Assembly: GCA_002403445.1 (NCBI GenBank) | Contig: DHHU01000080.1 | Coordinates: forward strand, 7,501-27,547 | DNA length: 20,047 nt | Direction: 5' to 3' | Source of the DNA: Salinisphaeraceae bacterium UBA4764 | GTDB lineage: Bacteria; Pseudomonadota; Gammaproteobacteria; Nevskiales; Salinisphaeraceae | Shown here: positions 1-6,908 of the stretch, one piece after another | Layout: the number at the start of each line of letters is the position of its first letter | Numbering within the stretch: position 1 is the stretch's first letter | Position numbers and translations under genes: made by a program | The notes under the pieces: model-generated | What the model was told of the DNA's origin: nothing | Seen by the model: only the letters and a program-made list of their open reading frames with translations | Databases searched by the model: none

Positions 1-1183
1 TACGTTTTTTTCCTACTCTGACTAGCAGCTCCCGAGAGGGAGAAAACACAATGCGCGAGTCGGTTATGCGATGGTCATCCACATGCACAGCCCCCTGCTT
101 GATAAGTCGCATCCCTTCGCTGTTGCTTTTAGTCAGTCCAGCCTGATTGAGCAAGGCGGCAATGGGCAGCCCTTCGCGATCAACATGAATATAAGTGGGC
201 TCCATGTCTGTTTCGAAGCGATGTTCTGCAAAGCGCTCGTGGAAACGCTGACGTGCCGCCTGAGAAGCTCTTTTGTTGTGATAGCGGGCGACGACCTCTT
301 CGGCCAAACCCAGTTTGTAGTCACGCGGGTTGGCACCTTCGGTTACCTCGCGGCGATACTGATCAACAGTGGCCACGGGTTGGCTGGACACCAAGTCATA
401 GTAGCGCCACATAAGGGTGTCGGATATCGACATGATCTTGCCGAACTGTTCATCGGGCGGTTCGTCAATTCCAATATGATTGCCGAGCGATTTGGACATC
501 TTTTCGACACCGTCCAGCCCTTCCAGCAACGGCATAGTGAGGACACCTTGCGGCGTCTGGCCGTAGGCCTGTTGCAGCGTCCGTCCTACCAATAGGTTGA
601 ACTTCTGATCACTGCCCCCGACTTCCAGGTCAGCCGCCAGTGCCACAGAGTCGTACCCCTGAAACAAAGGATAAAGGAACTCGTGAATCGCAATAGCCTG
701 TCCCCGACGATAGCGTTTGTCGAAATCGTCCCGTTCAAGCATGCGTGCCACGGTATGGCTGGCTGCTAGCCGCACCACTTCGCTGGTCGAGAGGGCGTCC
801 AGCCAGCGGGTATTGAAAACAACACGCGTTCGCTCAGCGTCGAGGACTTTATAAATTTGGGCTTCATAGGTGGCTGCGTTGGCTGCCACTTCATCCGCGC
901 TCAGCGCCTTGCGAGTGGCACTTTTTCCAGTGGGGTCACCGATACGTCCGGTGAAATCTCCGATAAGGAACACGACCGTGTGCCCCATATCCTGAAAAGC
1001 CCGGAGCTTATTCAGCAGCACTGTGTGTCCGAGATGGAGGTCCGGCGCTGTCGGGTCAAAACCGGCTTTTACTGTCAAAGCCTCGCCGCCTTTTGCAGCG
1101 GCCTCGAATTGATCGAAAACTTGGGCTTCGGGGATGATTTCCTCTGTGCCTCGGGCCAATTCAGACCAGTCGAAATAAATCAC
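1..1183 (-). CDS. tyrS: Tyrosyl-tRNA synthetase, 3' end beyond the window
   Basis: Charges tRNA-Tyr with tyrosine in the cytoplasm (class I aminoacyl-tRNA synthetase). Reading the minus strand from a GTG at 1183-1181 gives 394 codons with no stop before the left edge, so only the last few residues and the stop are missing; this longer TyrRS type is usually about 400 residues. Visible signatures are KAGFDPTAPDLHLGH, with the HIGH-type motif HLGH at residues 50-53, GDFTGRIGDPTGKS after it, and KMSKS at 228-232. The C-terminal part resembles the S4-like RNA-binding domain (GLTKSNSEGMRLIKQGAVHV). No ATG fits the conserved N-terminus, so GTG is chosen although the Shine-Dalgarno match is weak (an AAGAG about 12 bases upstream). 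It diverges from anmK; a possible -35 (TTGTCA) lies in the 88-base gap, without a good -10. Identification is secure. Confidence 0.96.
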   Translation of the reverse strand, partial: MIYFDWSELARGTEEIIPEAQVFDQFEAAAKGGEALTVKAGFDPTAPDLHLGHTVLLNKLRAFQDMGHTVVFLIGDFTGRIGDPTGKSATRKALSADEVAANAATYEAQIYKVLDAERTRVVFNTRWLDALSTSEVVRLAASHTVARMLERDDFDKRYRRGQAIAIHEFLYPLFQGYDSVALAADLEVGGSDQKFNLLVGRTLQQAYGQTPQGVLTMPLLEGLDGVEKMSKSLGNHIGIDEPPDEQFGKIMSISDTLMWRYYDLVSSQPVATVDQYRREVTEGANPRDYKLGLAEEVVARYHNKRASQAARQRFHERFAEHRFETDMEPTYIHVDREGLPIAALLNQAGLTKSNSEGMRLIKQGAVHVDDHRITDSRIVFSPSRELLVRVGKKR

Positions 1184-1271
1184 GCTTGTCGTTCACTCTT
1201 TGTCACTGTTGATGGTCTTGAACCATTGCACTACTGACAACGGTCGGACGTTATCGTACCGTACCCATCGG

Positions 1272-2432
1272 ATGCGCCAACTGATTCCCAACCGCGAGCT
1301 CTATATTGGCTTGATGTCCGGCACCAGTGCCGACGCAATCGATGCCGCGCTTGTGGATTTCACCGACCCCCAGAGTCCGGCGCTAGTCAATTTGCATGCT
1401 CAGCCCATGCCAAGCGACATCCGTAGCGCGCTGCTCACGCTGGCCGACGCAAATTCACATGTCTCGCTCGCCGATTTGGGGGCAATCGATCAGCGAATCG
1501 GTTATTGGTTCGGCCATGCGGCCAACGCCCTTATGCAAAGCGCCAGCGTGAATGCTGACGACATCTGCGCCATCGGCAGTCACGGGCAGACACTGTTTCA
1601 CGCGCCAGAAAAAGAATTGGGTTTTAGTACGCAAATCGGCTCGCCAAGCCGCATTGCCGCCGAAACCGGATGCACCGTGGTCGCCGATTTTCGCAACGCC
1701 GACATAGCGGTAGGCGGCCAAGGCGCGCCGTTGGTGCCGGCTTTTCATGCCGCGGTTTTCGGTCACCCAGAGCGCACGCGGGCTGTGCTTAACATCGGCG
1801 GCATCGCCAACCTATCGATTATTCCGCCTTGTCAGCACGGCCAGACGCCCCATGTTTTGGGCTTCGATACTGGCCCAGGCAATGCGTTGATGGACGCATG
1901 GATCGAACACCATCGGGGCCTACGATATGACAGCGGAGGCCGTTGGGCATCCGCTGGCGTCATCGACACCGACTTGCTAATGGAGTTGCTGGCCGATTCA
2001 TACATACGTCGCGCACCGCCCAAGAGCACGGGCCGGGACCATTACGGGCTGGCTTGGCTACGATCCCGAATCGACCGCTGCCCAATCAAGTTGCACCCGG
2101 CAGATGTTCAAGCAACGCTATGCCGGTTTACAGCCGTTTCGGCAGGCGACGCACTATGTGCTCATAGCCCGCAGCGCAGCGATGTGATTATCTGCGGCGG
2201 TGGCGCATACAATACCTACCTCCGGGCGATGATCGCCGATATTGTGGCGCCGCGGCCGGTTTCCATCAGCAACGACTTAGGTTTCCATGTCAATGCGGTG
2301 GAAGCCATGGCTTTCGCTTGGTTAGCTCGACAACGGCTCAACGGCAAGCCAGGCAATATTCCCAGCGTGACAGGTGCCCAAATTGCGGTTTGTCTAGGCG
2401 GTGTATTCCTGCCGCCCAGGATGAGACCTTAA
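1272..2432 (+). CDS. anmK: Anhydro-N-acetylmuramic acid kinase
   Basis: Phosphorylates and opens 1,6-anhydro-N-acetylmuramic acid to MurNAc-6-phosphate, a step of cytoplasmic peptidoglycan recycling. The 386-residue product has the sugar-kinase/actin-like fold signatures of AnmK: GLMSGTSADAID (residues 13-24, phosphate loop), SHGQT (103-107), VADFRNADIAVGGQGAP (137-153, containing the expected catalytic Asp of DFR), LNIGGIANLS (173-182) and FDTGPGN (198-204). Length matches the family (about 370). The frame is open upstream to a TTG at 1200, but the ATG at 1272 is preferred because family homology begins just after it. A minor oddity is GTSADAID where many homologues have GTSxDGxD. It runs convergently into erpA with only 6 bases between the stop codons. 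The 88-base region shared with tyrS (1184-1271) shows no strong promoter for this strand. A second recycling gene, ampD, lies about 6 kb away. Confidence 0.95.
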   Translation: MRQLIPNRELYIGLMSGTSADAIDAALVDFTDPQSPALVNLHAQPMPSDIRSALLTLADANSHVSLADLGAIDQRIGYWFGHAANALMQSASVNADDICAIGSHGQTLFHAPEKELGFSTQIGSPSRIAAETGCTVVADFRNADIAVGGQGAPLVPAFHAAVFGHPERTRAVLNIGGIANLSIIPPCQHGQTPHVLGFDTGPGNALMDAWIEHHRGLRYDSGGRWASAGVIDTDLLMELLADSYIRRAPPKSTGRDHYGLAWLRSRIDRCPIKLHPADVQATLCRFTAVSAGDALCAHSPQRSDVIICGGGAYNTYLRAMIADIVAPRPVSISNDLGFHVNAVEAMAFAWLARQRLNGKPGNIPSVTGAQIAVCLGGVFLPPRMRP

Positions 2433-2438
2433 ACGCGG

Positions 2439-2810
2439 CTAGACACCAAAAGAATTACCGCAACCACAGGTTGTTGTGGCATTCGGGTTGCGAATCACAA
2501 ACTGTTCACCCTCGACGCCATCGGAAAAATCGATTTCCGCGCCGGTCAGATAGAGCACGCTCATGGGATCAACCAGCAGGGTGACGCCCTGATTCTTAAT
2601 CAGGGTATCGCCGTCCTCCACGTTTTCATCAAACGTGAAACCGTACTGGAAACCGGAACAGCCGCCTCCAGAGACGAACACCCGCAGTTTGAGTGCGTCA
2701 TTGTCTTCGTCTTCCAAGAGTGTCTTGACCTTACTGGCTGCTGCGTCGGTGAACACCAGCACATCGTCCTGCTGCTCGGCTTCGGTCGTTGGTTCTGCGA
2801 TCGTAGTCAT
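2439..2810 (-). CDS. erpA: ErpA, A-type iron-sulfur cluster carrier
   Basis: Small A-type carrier that passes Fe-S clusters to apo-enzymes, in E. coli notably to the isoprenoid enzymes IspG/IspH. The 123-residue product has the three cluster-ligand cysteines of the HesB/IscA fold: C51 in SGGGCSGFQY and C115/C117 in TTTCGCGNSF near the C-terminus. The segments LRVFVSGGGCSGFQYGFTFD and ideal spacing to the CGCG motif favour ErpA over IscA or SufA, and the place beside anmK and argC is typical of erpA in gammaproteobacteria such as Pseudomonas. The N-terminal 15 residues are acidic and poorly conserved. It lies 61 bases downstream of argC on the same strand, so it may be co-transcribed, but the gap is AT-rich and could hold its own promoter (TTGTCG, 17 bases, ATTAAA reading the minus strand). 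No Shine-Dalgarno sequence is obvious. Confidence 0.95.
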   Translation of the reverse strand: MTTIAEPTTEAEQQDDVLVFTDAAASKVKTLLEDEDNDALKLRVFVSGGGCSGFQYGFTFDENVEDGDTLIKNQGVTLLVDPMSVLYLTGAEIDFSDGVEGEQFVIRNPNATTTCGCGNSFGV

Positions 2811-2871
2811 TGTGCTACCAATTCAACAATATTTAATTCTATTCTAGACTATGCCGACAAACGCGCCGCAA

Positions 2872-3909
2872 TCAAGGCCAAGACGCCACGGCCTCGAGAC
2901 CGGTGGTTTCGGAAACGCCAATCATCCGATTGAAACACTGGACCGCTTGACCGGCGGCGCCTTTGAGCAAGTTATCGATGACCGTGGTGACGATAACTCG
3001 CCCGCTCTCAAGGGTGGATACCCCAAGCATTGCATTATTGGTTGCGCGCACCTGCGCGGTAGTTGGCTGATGCCCGGCCGGCAACACATCAATAAATGCC
3101 TCGTTAGTATAAGCGGCTTCTAAGGCAGCCCGTACATCGCCCGACCCAATCCGGCGGGCGTAGAGGGTCGCCTGCATCCCGCGAACCATGGGTACCAGAT
3201 GCGGTACGAACGTGAGATCGACCGGGCTAGCCGATAGAGAGTCAAGTGCCTGTTGTATCTCTGGAAGATGCCGATGACCCGCGACACCATAGGCCCGCAT
3301 CGACTCAGCCACTTCGGCAAAACCGAAAACGGGATTCGACGTTCGACCCGCACCGGATGCGCCAGTTTTGGCATCAGCGATAATACCGTTCTGTTCGATC
3401 AACCCAGATTCGAGCAGGGGCTTGAGGCCTAGCACCACAGCTGTAACAAAACATCCGGGCGCGGCAACGAGCCGCGCGTTATCAATGCCCGAACGACTGA
3501 GTTCCGGAAGCCCATAGACTGCCTGTGGCAACCACTCAGGAGCTTTGTGAGCCTGACCATACCAGCTCGCCCACACATCGGCGTCCCGTAACCGAAAATC
3601 GGCCGACAAATCGACGACGCGCTTACCCGCTTCCAACAAGTCTGGCGCCATGTTCATGGCCACACCGTGAGGTGTAGCAAAAAATACCAGATCACATTCG
3701 ACCAAGCTGTCAAGCGAAGGCGAGTCGAAATATAAATCCAACCAGCCGCGTAACGCCGGATAGAAATCAGTCACGTGCTTACCGGCTGCGCGGTCCGATG
3801 TAATCGCAGCCACACAAACATCAGAACGGGCGCTCAGCAAACGCAACAATTCGCCACCGGCATAGCCTGTGGCGCCTACGATTCCGATATTTACGGGTTC
3901 ATTCATCAT
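2872..3909 (-). CDS. argC: N-acetyl-gamma-glutamyl-phosphate reductase
   Basis: NADPH-dependent reduction of N-acetylglutamyl-5-phosphate to N-acetylglutamate semialdehyde, the third step of arginine synthesis. The 345-residue product begins with a Rossmann dinucleotide-binding motif, GIVGATGYAGGELLRLL (residues 9-25), followed by FFATPHGVAM and DLSADFRL. The catalytic cysteine is C153 in AAPGCFVTA, and the later segments KTGASGAGR and GHRHLPEI are typical, the last carrying the catalytic histidine. Length is normal. The active-site context differs from the textbook NPGCYPTA, with Ala for Asn and Phe for Tyr, but the cysteine and all other signatures are present. The start could be either of two adjacent ATGs (3909 or 3906); an AGG lies immediately upstream, very close, which slightly favours the second. 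It diverges from hemJ and precedes erpA. No ArgR box was recognised. Confidence 0.95.
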   Translation of the reverse strand: MMNEPVNIGIVGATGYAGGELLRLLSARSDVCVAAITSDRAAGKHVTDFYPALRGWLDLYFDSPSLDSLVECDLVFFATPHGVAMNMAPDLLEAGKRVVDLSADFRLRDADVWASWYGQAHKAPEWLPQAVYGLPELSRSGIDNARLVAAPGCFVTAVVLGLKPLLESGLIEQNGIIADAKTGASGAGRTSNPVFGFAEVAESMRAYGVAGHRHLPEIQQALDSLSASPVDLTFVPHLVPMVRGMQATLYARRIGSGDVRAALEAAYTNEAFIDVLPAGHQPTTAQVRATNNAMLGVSTLESGRVIVTTVIDNLLKGAAGQAVQCFNRMIGVSETTGLEAVASWP

Positions 3910-3970
3910 CCTGCCATTTAATCACGATTTAGCGTGCCAACACGCTCGAACCAACTCGCTCTACAGTCAG

Positions 3971-3976
3971 TATAAT
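3971..3976 (+). promoter_or_regulatory. Putative -10 element for hemJ
   Basis: A perfect TATAAT lies 43 bases before the hemJ start, in the gap between the divergent argC and hemJ. No good -35 hexamer sits 16-18 bases upstream, so the assignment rests on the -10 match and position. Confidence 0.45.
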
Positions 3977-4018
3977 CTTATGCCGAGACTGAAAACCGAG
4001 CAACAAGGAAATGATGCT

Positions 4019-4441
4019 ATGGGCTGGCTATTAGCGTTTCACATGGTGTTCGTGGTGTCGTGGTTTGCTGGGCTGTTTTATTTGCCACGGCTTTTTGTTT
4101 ACCACGCCGACACCCACGATCAATTGGGCTTCGATCGGTTCTGCACGATGGAGCGAAGACTATCGATACTGACCTCTATCGCCGCCGCCGGCACGATTTT
4201 TTTCGGCGTCTGGCTGACGTTACTCAAAGGCGGCGACTGGATTCTCGCCAACGGCTGGTTTATCGCCAAACTTGTGCTCGTAGTTTTTCTTATCGGCTTT
4301 CATGGTTGGTGTCAGGTCCAGGTCAAACGCTTCCGAGAACGCCGCAACCGACTGGCGGCCGATACATTCCGAATGGCCAACGAAGTACCCACAGTCATTC
4401 TCGTGGGAATCATGATTCTAGTGTTCGTCCAGCCATTTTGA
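4019..4441 (+). CDS. hemJ: HemJ, protoporphyrinogen IX oxidase
   Basis: Oxidises protoporphyrinogen IX to protoporphyrin IX in haem synthesis, in the inner membrane; HemJ is the form found in many bacteria lacking HemG or HemY. The 140-residue product has four hydrophobic segments, roughly residues 3-20, 50-70, 80-98 and 123-138. It begins with the family signature WLLAFHMVF and WFAGLFYLPRLFVYHA. A conserved histidine (H8) and lysine (K84 in GWFIAKLVL) match the haem-binding His and essential Lys described for the family. The start is ATG 4019, with AAGGA 9 bases upstream and homology from the first residue; two other nearby ATGs at 4011 and 4014 are out of frame. A perfect -10 lies upstream and a strong hairpin downstream. 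With erpA, bfr and bfd nearby, the context is iron and haem metabolism. Confidence 0.93.
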   Translation: MGWLLAFHMVFVVSWFAGLFYLPRLFVYHADTHDQLGFDRFCTMERRLSILTSIAAAGTIFFGVWLTLLKGGDWILANGWFIAKLVLVVFLIGFHGWCQVQVKRFRERRNRLAADTFRMANEVPTVILVGIMILVFVQPF

Positions 4442-4468
4442 CTTGCGATATAGAGGCAGCTTGATCAA

Positions 4469-4498
4469 AAAACGCCGACTGGTCAGAGTCGGCGTTTT
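4469..4498. terminator. Bidirectional rho-independent terminator between hemJ and bfr
   Basis: Perfect 12-base arms AAAACGCCGACT / AGTCGGCGTTTT with a 6-base loop (4481-4486). T-rich sequence follows on the plus strand, and an A-run precedes on the plus strand, giving a U-tract for minus-strand transcripts. It lies between the converging stops of hemJ (4441) and bfr (4523) and should serve both. Confidence 0.92.
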
Positions 4499-4522
4499 CG
4501 TTTTAAAGCAAAAGATGAATCT

Positions 4523-5026
4523 CTATTCGCTCGTATTGTCTTGTTCCTGATTGGGATCGGGGCCAACCTGTGACTGCACGTAGTTGGATTCACCCATGCG
4601 TTCGATGAGGCCGAGCTGGGTTTCCAGAAAATCAATGTGACCTTCCTCATCGGCTAGAATCTCGGCAAACATATCCCGACTGGCGTAATCCTGTTCGCGC
4701 TCGCAGACCGCTACCGCTTCAGTGTAAAGCGCGTGCGATTCGTGCTCGGCGGCTAAATCGCTTTCCATCATTTCCTTGGGATTCTCACCAATGCGCAGCC
4801 TGGCCAAATCCTGAAGATTGGGCAGGCCGTTAAGAAAGAGTATACGCTGGATGAACCGATCGGCATGGTTCATTTCCTCGATGGATTCCTCGTATTCCTT
4901 CTTGCCGATCTGAATCAGCCCCATGTCATCGTACATGCGCGCATGGAGAAAATACTGGTTGATCGCCGTGAGTTCGAGTTTCAAGGCTGCCTGAAGATAA
5001 TCCAGGACTTGCCGATTCCCTTGCAT
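4523..5026 (-). CDS. bfr: Bacterioferritin
   Basis: Haem-containing ferritin that oxidises Fe(II) and stores it as a ferric mineral inside a 24-subunit shell. All di-iron ferroxidase ligands are at their canonical positions: E18, E51, H54, E94, E127 and H130. The haem-bridging M52 is also present, in EEMNHAD, so this is a full haem-binding subunit and not a haemless paralogue. Length is 167 residues, with the last dozen acidic and polar (PNQEQDNTSE). The ATG has an AGGAG 5 bases upstream. A promoter-like pair (TTGTTA, 17 bases, TAACCT) lies 35-63 bases upstream, so it is probably transcribed on its own as well as downstream of bfd. The 179-base gap to bfd (5027-5205) shows nothing else I can identify. 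Confidence 0.97.
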   Translation of the reverse strand: MQGNRQVLDYLQAALKLELTAINQYFLHARMYDDMGLIQIGKKEYEESIEEMNHADRFIQRILFLNGLPNLQDLARLRIGENPKEMMESDLAAEHESHALYTEAVAVCEREQDYASRDMFAEILADEEGHIDFLETQLGLIERMGESNYVQSQVGPDPNQEQDNTSE

Positions 5027-5060
5027 GATGACTCCTGTCTATTCAGTTGCTTTATGACTT

Positions 5061-5089
5061 AGGTTAGACGACGATCGGTGGTTTAACAA
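5061..5089 (-). promoter_or_regulatory. Candidate sigma70 promoter for bfr
   Basis: Reading the minus strand, TTGTTA (5089-5084) and TAACCT (5066-5061) are separated by exactly 17 bases, and the predicted transcript start is 25-30 bases before the bfr ATG. Matches to consensus are partial. Confidence 0.4.
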
Positions 5090-5205
5090 TTATTCGACTA
5101 TCGCACGGGCGACCGCTGCCGAGGCAGGCTATCGCAACATAGAATCAGTTCTTACGGGTTTTTCCGGCTCTGACCACACATCAGGCTCTTTGAATCCGAG
5201 ATGCG

Positions 5206-5454
5206 TTAGGCCACGTCGCCAGCTGCGGATGAGGGAGACAGCCAGCCTGAAGAAGCCCTGACGGAAGGTGTCGCCGTACTGCCTATCTGGTCGGCCTTGC
5301 AACGAGCGAGCACATCACGTGCAGCAGGAGCACAACGGCCGCAACAATCGGCAACGCCAAGTTTCTTACGCAGTGCTCGCATACTGCATGCGCCCTCTTT
5401 ATGGGCTTGGATAATTTGACGGTCGGTGATGGCGTTACAAATGCAAACGTACAT
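5206..5454 (-). CDS. bfd: Bfd, bacterioferritin-associated [2Fe-2S] ferredoxin
   Basis: Binds bacterioferritin and supplies electrons to its haem so that stored iron is released under iron starvation. The 82-residue product begins MYVCICNAITD and has the four cluster cysteines C4, C6, C38 and C41 (CGRC), the same spacing as E. coli Bfd. The frame is open further upstream to 5505, but the ATG at 5454 is chosen because the conserved protein starts there and AGAGG lies 5 bases before it. After about residue 55 the tail is longer than in E. coli and rich in Ala and Ser, without recognised features. It is upstream of bfr on the same strand. Its promoter is a near-consensus sigma70 site overlapped by a Fur-like box, consistent with induction when iron is low. 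Confidence 0.95.
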   Translation of the reverse strand: MYVCICNAITDRQIIQAHKEGACSMRALRKKLGVADCCGRCAPAARDVLARCKADQIGSTATPSVRASSGWLSPSSAAGDVA

Positions 5455-5476
5455 GACTACCTCTGAACACGAATCG

Positions 5477-5505
5477 ATTACAACCTGAATGCGAATGATT
5501 GTCAA
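5477..5505 (-). promoter_or_regulatory. Strong sigma70 promoter for bfd
   Basis: On the minus strand a perfect -35 TTGACA (5505-5500) is followed after exactly 17 bases by TGTAAT (5482-5477, five of six to consensus). The predicted start is about 15-20 bases upstream of the bfd ATG. Confidence 0.75.
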
Positions 5506-5509
5506 TCAG
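5491..5509 (-). promoter_or_regulatory. Fur-like operator over the bfd promoter
   Basis: The minus-strand 19-mer CTGATTGACAATCATTCGC agrees with the Fur box GATAATGATAATCATTATC at 12 of 19 positions, including the continuous core AATCATT. It contains the palindrome TGATT-gac-AATCA. It covers the -35 and part of the spacer, the expected place for repression by Fe-Fur. The match is by eye. Confidence 0.55.
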
Positions 5510-5510
5510 A

Positions 5511-5525
5511 ATGACTGCCAGTCAT
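5511..5525. repeat. Perfect 7-1-7 inverted repeat upstream of the bfd promoter
   Basis: ATGACTG-C-CAGTCAT, perfectly symmetrical, sits one base beyond the Fur-like box, just upstream of the bfd -35, and overlaps the last codon and stop of rppH. It may be a second operator; the binding protein is unknown. Confidence 0.45.
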
Positions 5526-6013
5526 CTATTCGTGATCTGAACCTGCGCCATGTAACCCGACAATTCATCAAGCGCCTGTCGATACACCTGCCGCTTGAAC
5601 GGCACGACCTCCACCAGTGGATGCCAGTAATCGACCCAGCGATAGCCGTCGAACTCCGGTGTATCCGTATGGTCAAAACAGACATTCGTTTCCGAAGCGA
5701 GCAATTCCAACATGAACCATTTCTGTTTCTGGCCGATACACAGCGGTCGGCTGTGGCGCCGAACGAGATGCTTCGGGAGCCGATAGCGAAGCCATCGGCG
5801 TGTGGCACCAATGATACGAACATCGCTAGCCTTGAGCCCAATTTCCTCTTCGAGTTCGCGGTAAACCGCCTCGCGAGGCGCCTCGCCGCTGCGGATACCC
5901 CCTTGCGGGAACTGCCAGGACTGCTGACCAACTCGCTTGGCCCAGAACAATTCGTTACTGCCCCGGCACAAAATAATTCCAACGTTGGCGCGAAATCCTT
6001 CAGCGTCTATCAC
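5522..6013 (-). CDS. rppH: RppH, RNA pyrophosphohydrolase (Nudix)
   Basis: Removes pyrophosphate from the 5' end of primary transcripts, opening them to RNase E decay. The 163-residue product has a complete Nudix box at residues 38-60 (GGIRSGEAPREAVYRELEEEIGL), fitting GX5EX7REUXEEXGU with the metal-binding glutamates intact. Typical RppH segments are also present: FRANVGIILCR at the start, WQFPQGG before the box, and the EFDGYRWVDYW region. The start is a GTG; the only nearby ATG is out of frame, and the Shine-Dalgarno match is weak. It diverges from a HAD phosphatase gene, an adjacency also known in Pseudomonas. The 181-base gap between them (6014-6194) includes AT-rich sequence near the rppH start (around 6030-6050) that could hold its promoter. 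Confidence 0.95.
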   Translation of the reverse strand: MIDAEGFRANVGIILCRGSNELFWAKRVGQQSWQFPQGGIRSGEAPREAVYRELEEEIGLKASDVRIIGATRRWLRYRLPKHLVRRHSRPLCIGQKQKWFMLELLASETNVCFDHTDTPEFDGYRWVDYWHPLVEVVPFKRQVYRQALDELSGYMAQVQITNR

Positions 6014-6194
6014 GATGGCATGTCCGGTTGTTGTAATATTAATCTATTCTTTCACAGGTCGCGGGCATCGCCCAATGCGCCAATGGTCGATTCCGTTCCA
6101 AAGTACTGGCGGCGCCATTCGGCGTTCATAAAAGCCCAGTCACAGGGATAAGCTGCCCGCAAATAAAATTGAGCGCCCAACCGTATCCTAAGCC

Positions 6195-6884
6195 TTGCAA
6201 ACCGTTTTTTTTGACCTCGACAACACCCTGCTCGCCGGTGACAGTGACGTCGCCTGGGGCCAATTCGTGGTGGATGAAGGCTGGGTCAATGCCGAGGCTC
6301 ACGCCTGCGATAGCGCCGCATTCCACGCCCAATACGAAGCAGGCGAACTCGATATCCGAGCATTTCAACGGTTTACACTGTCACCCCTTTTCGGGCGCAC
6401 CTGGGCGACTTTGGAAGCCGCACGCGAACGCTTTGTGGCCCACTATATACAGCCGATCGTCGCGCCCCATGCCCGCGAGTTGATCGATCGGCACGTCGCC
6501 GCAGGCCACACTCCGGTCATCATCACGGCAACCAACCGGTTCGTGTCAGGACCAATTGCGAGCTTGCTAGGGGTTGACACTTTGATTGCTACCGATCCGG
6601 AATTCATCGACGGCGGCTACACAGGCGAAATCGTCGGCACGCCCGCCTATCGCGAAGGCAAGATTTTCCGGGTGCGCCAGTGGCAGTCAAAGCTGGCCGA
6701 AGCAGTTGACCGCAGCTGGTTCTATTCCGATTCACACAACGATCTGCCGTTGCTGCGCAACGTCGACGTGCCGATAGCTGTCGACGCCGACCCGACATTG
6801 GCAGCCGAAGCCGAGCGCGCCGGTTGGCCACATATCAGCCTGCGCGGCGACCACTTCCCTGACTATATGGGCCGGCCGAGCTAG
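6195..6884 (+). CDS. HAD-superfamily phosphatase, SerB-like subfamily IB
   Basis: Probable cytosolic phosphomonoesterase of the haloacid dehalogenase family; the natural substrate cannot be told from sequence. All four HAD motifs are visible in the 229-residue product: DLDNTLL with nucleophile D7 and acid/base D9, T111 in IITATN, K156, and D179/D183 in YSDSHNDLPLL. A helical cap occupies about residues 15-90, as in SerB-like subfamily IB enzymes. The start must be the TTG at 6195: a TAA lies in frame two codons upstream, and any later start would remove the nucleophile. No Shine-Dalgarno sequence precedes it, so expression may be low or the transcript nearly leaderless. In Pseudomonas a related HAD gene also neighbours rppH. 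Annotations such as phosphoserine phosphatase or histidinol-phosphatase would be overcalls, although a histidinol-phosphatase-like gene is next door. Confidence 0.88.
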   Translation: MQTVFFDLDNTLLAGDSDVAWGQFVVDEGWVNAEAHACDSAAFHAQYEAGELDIRAFQRFTLSPLFGRTWATLEAARERFVAHYIQPIVAPHARELIDRHVAAGHTPVIITATNRFVSGPIASLLGVDTLIATDPEFIDGGYTGEIVGTPAYREGKIFRVRQWQSKLAEAVDRSWFYSDSHNDLPLLRNVDVPIAVDADPTLAAEAERAGWPHISLRGDHFPDYMGRPS

Positions 6885-6908
6885 ACGCCCAACCCATCGC
6901 TTCGGCCA

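Noticed and set aside
71..595. 174-codon plus-strand frame at the left edge
   Set aside because: It lies opposite tyrS, whose KMSKS and HIGH-type motifs are intact on the minus strand.
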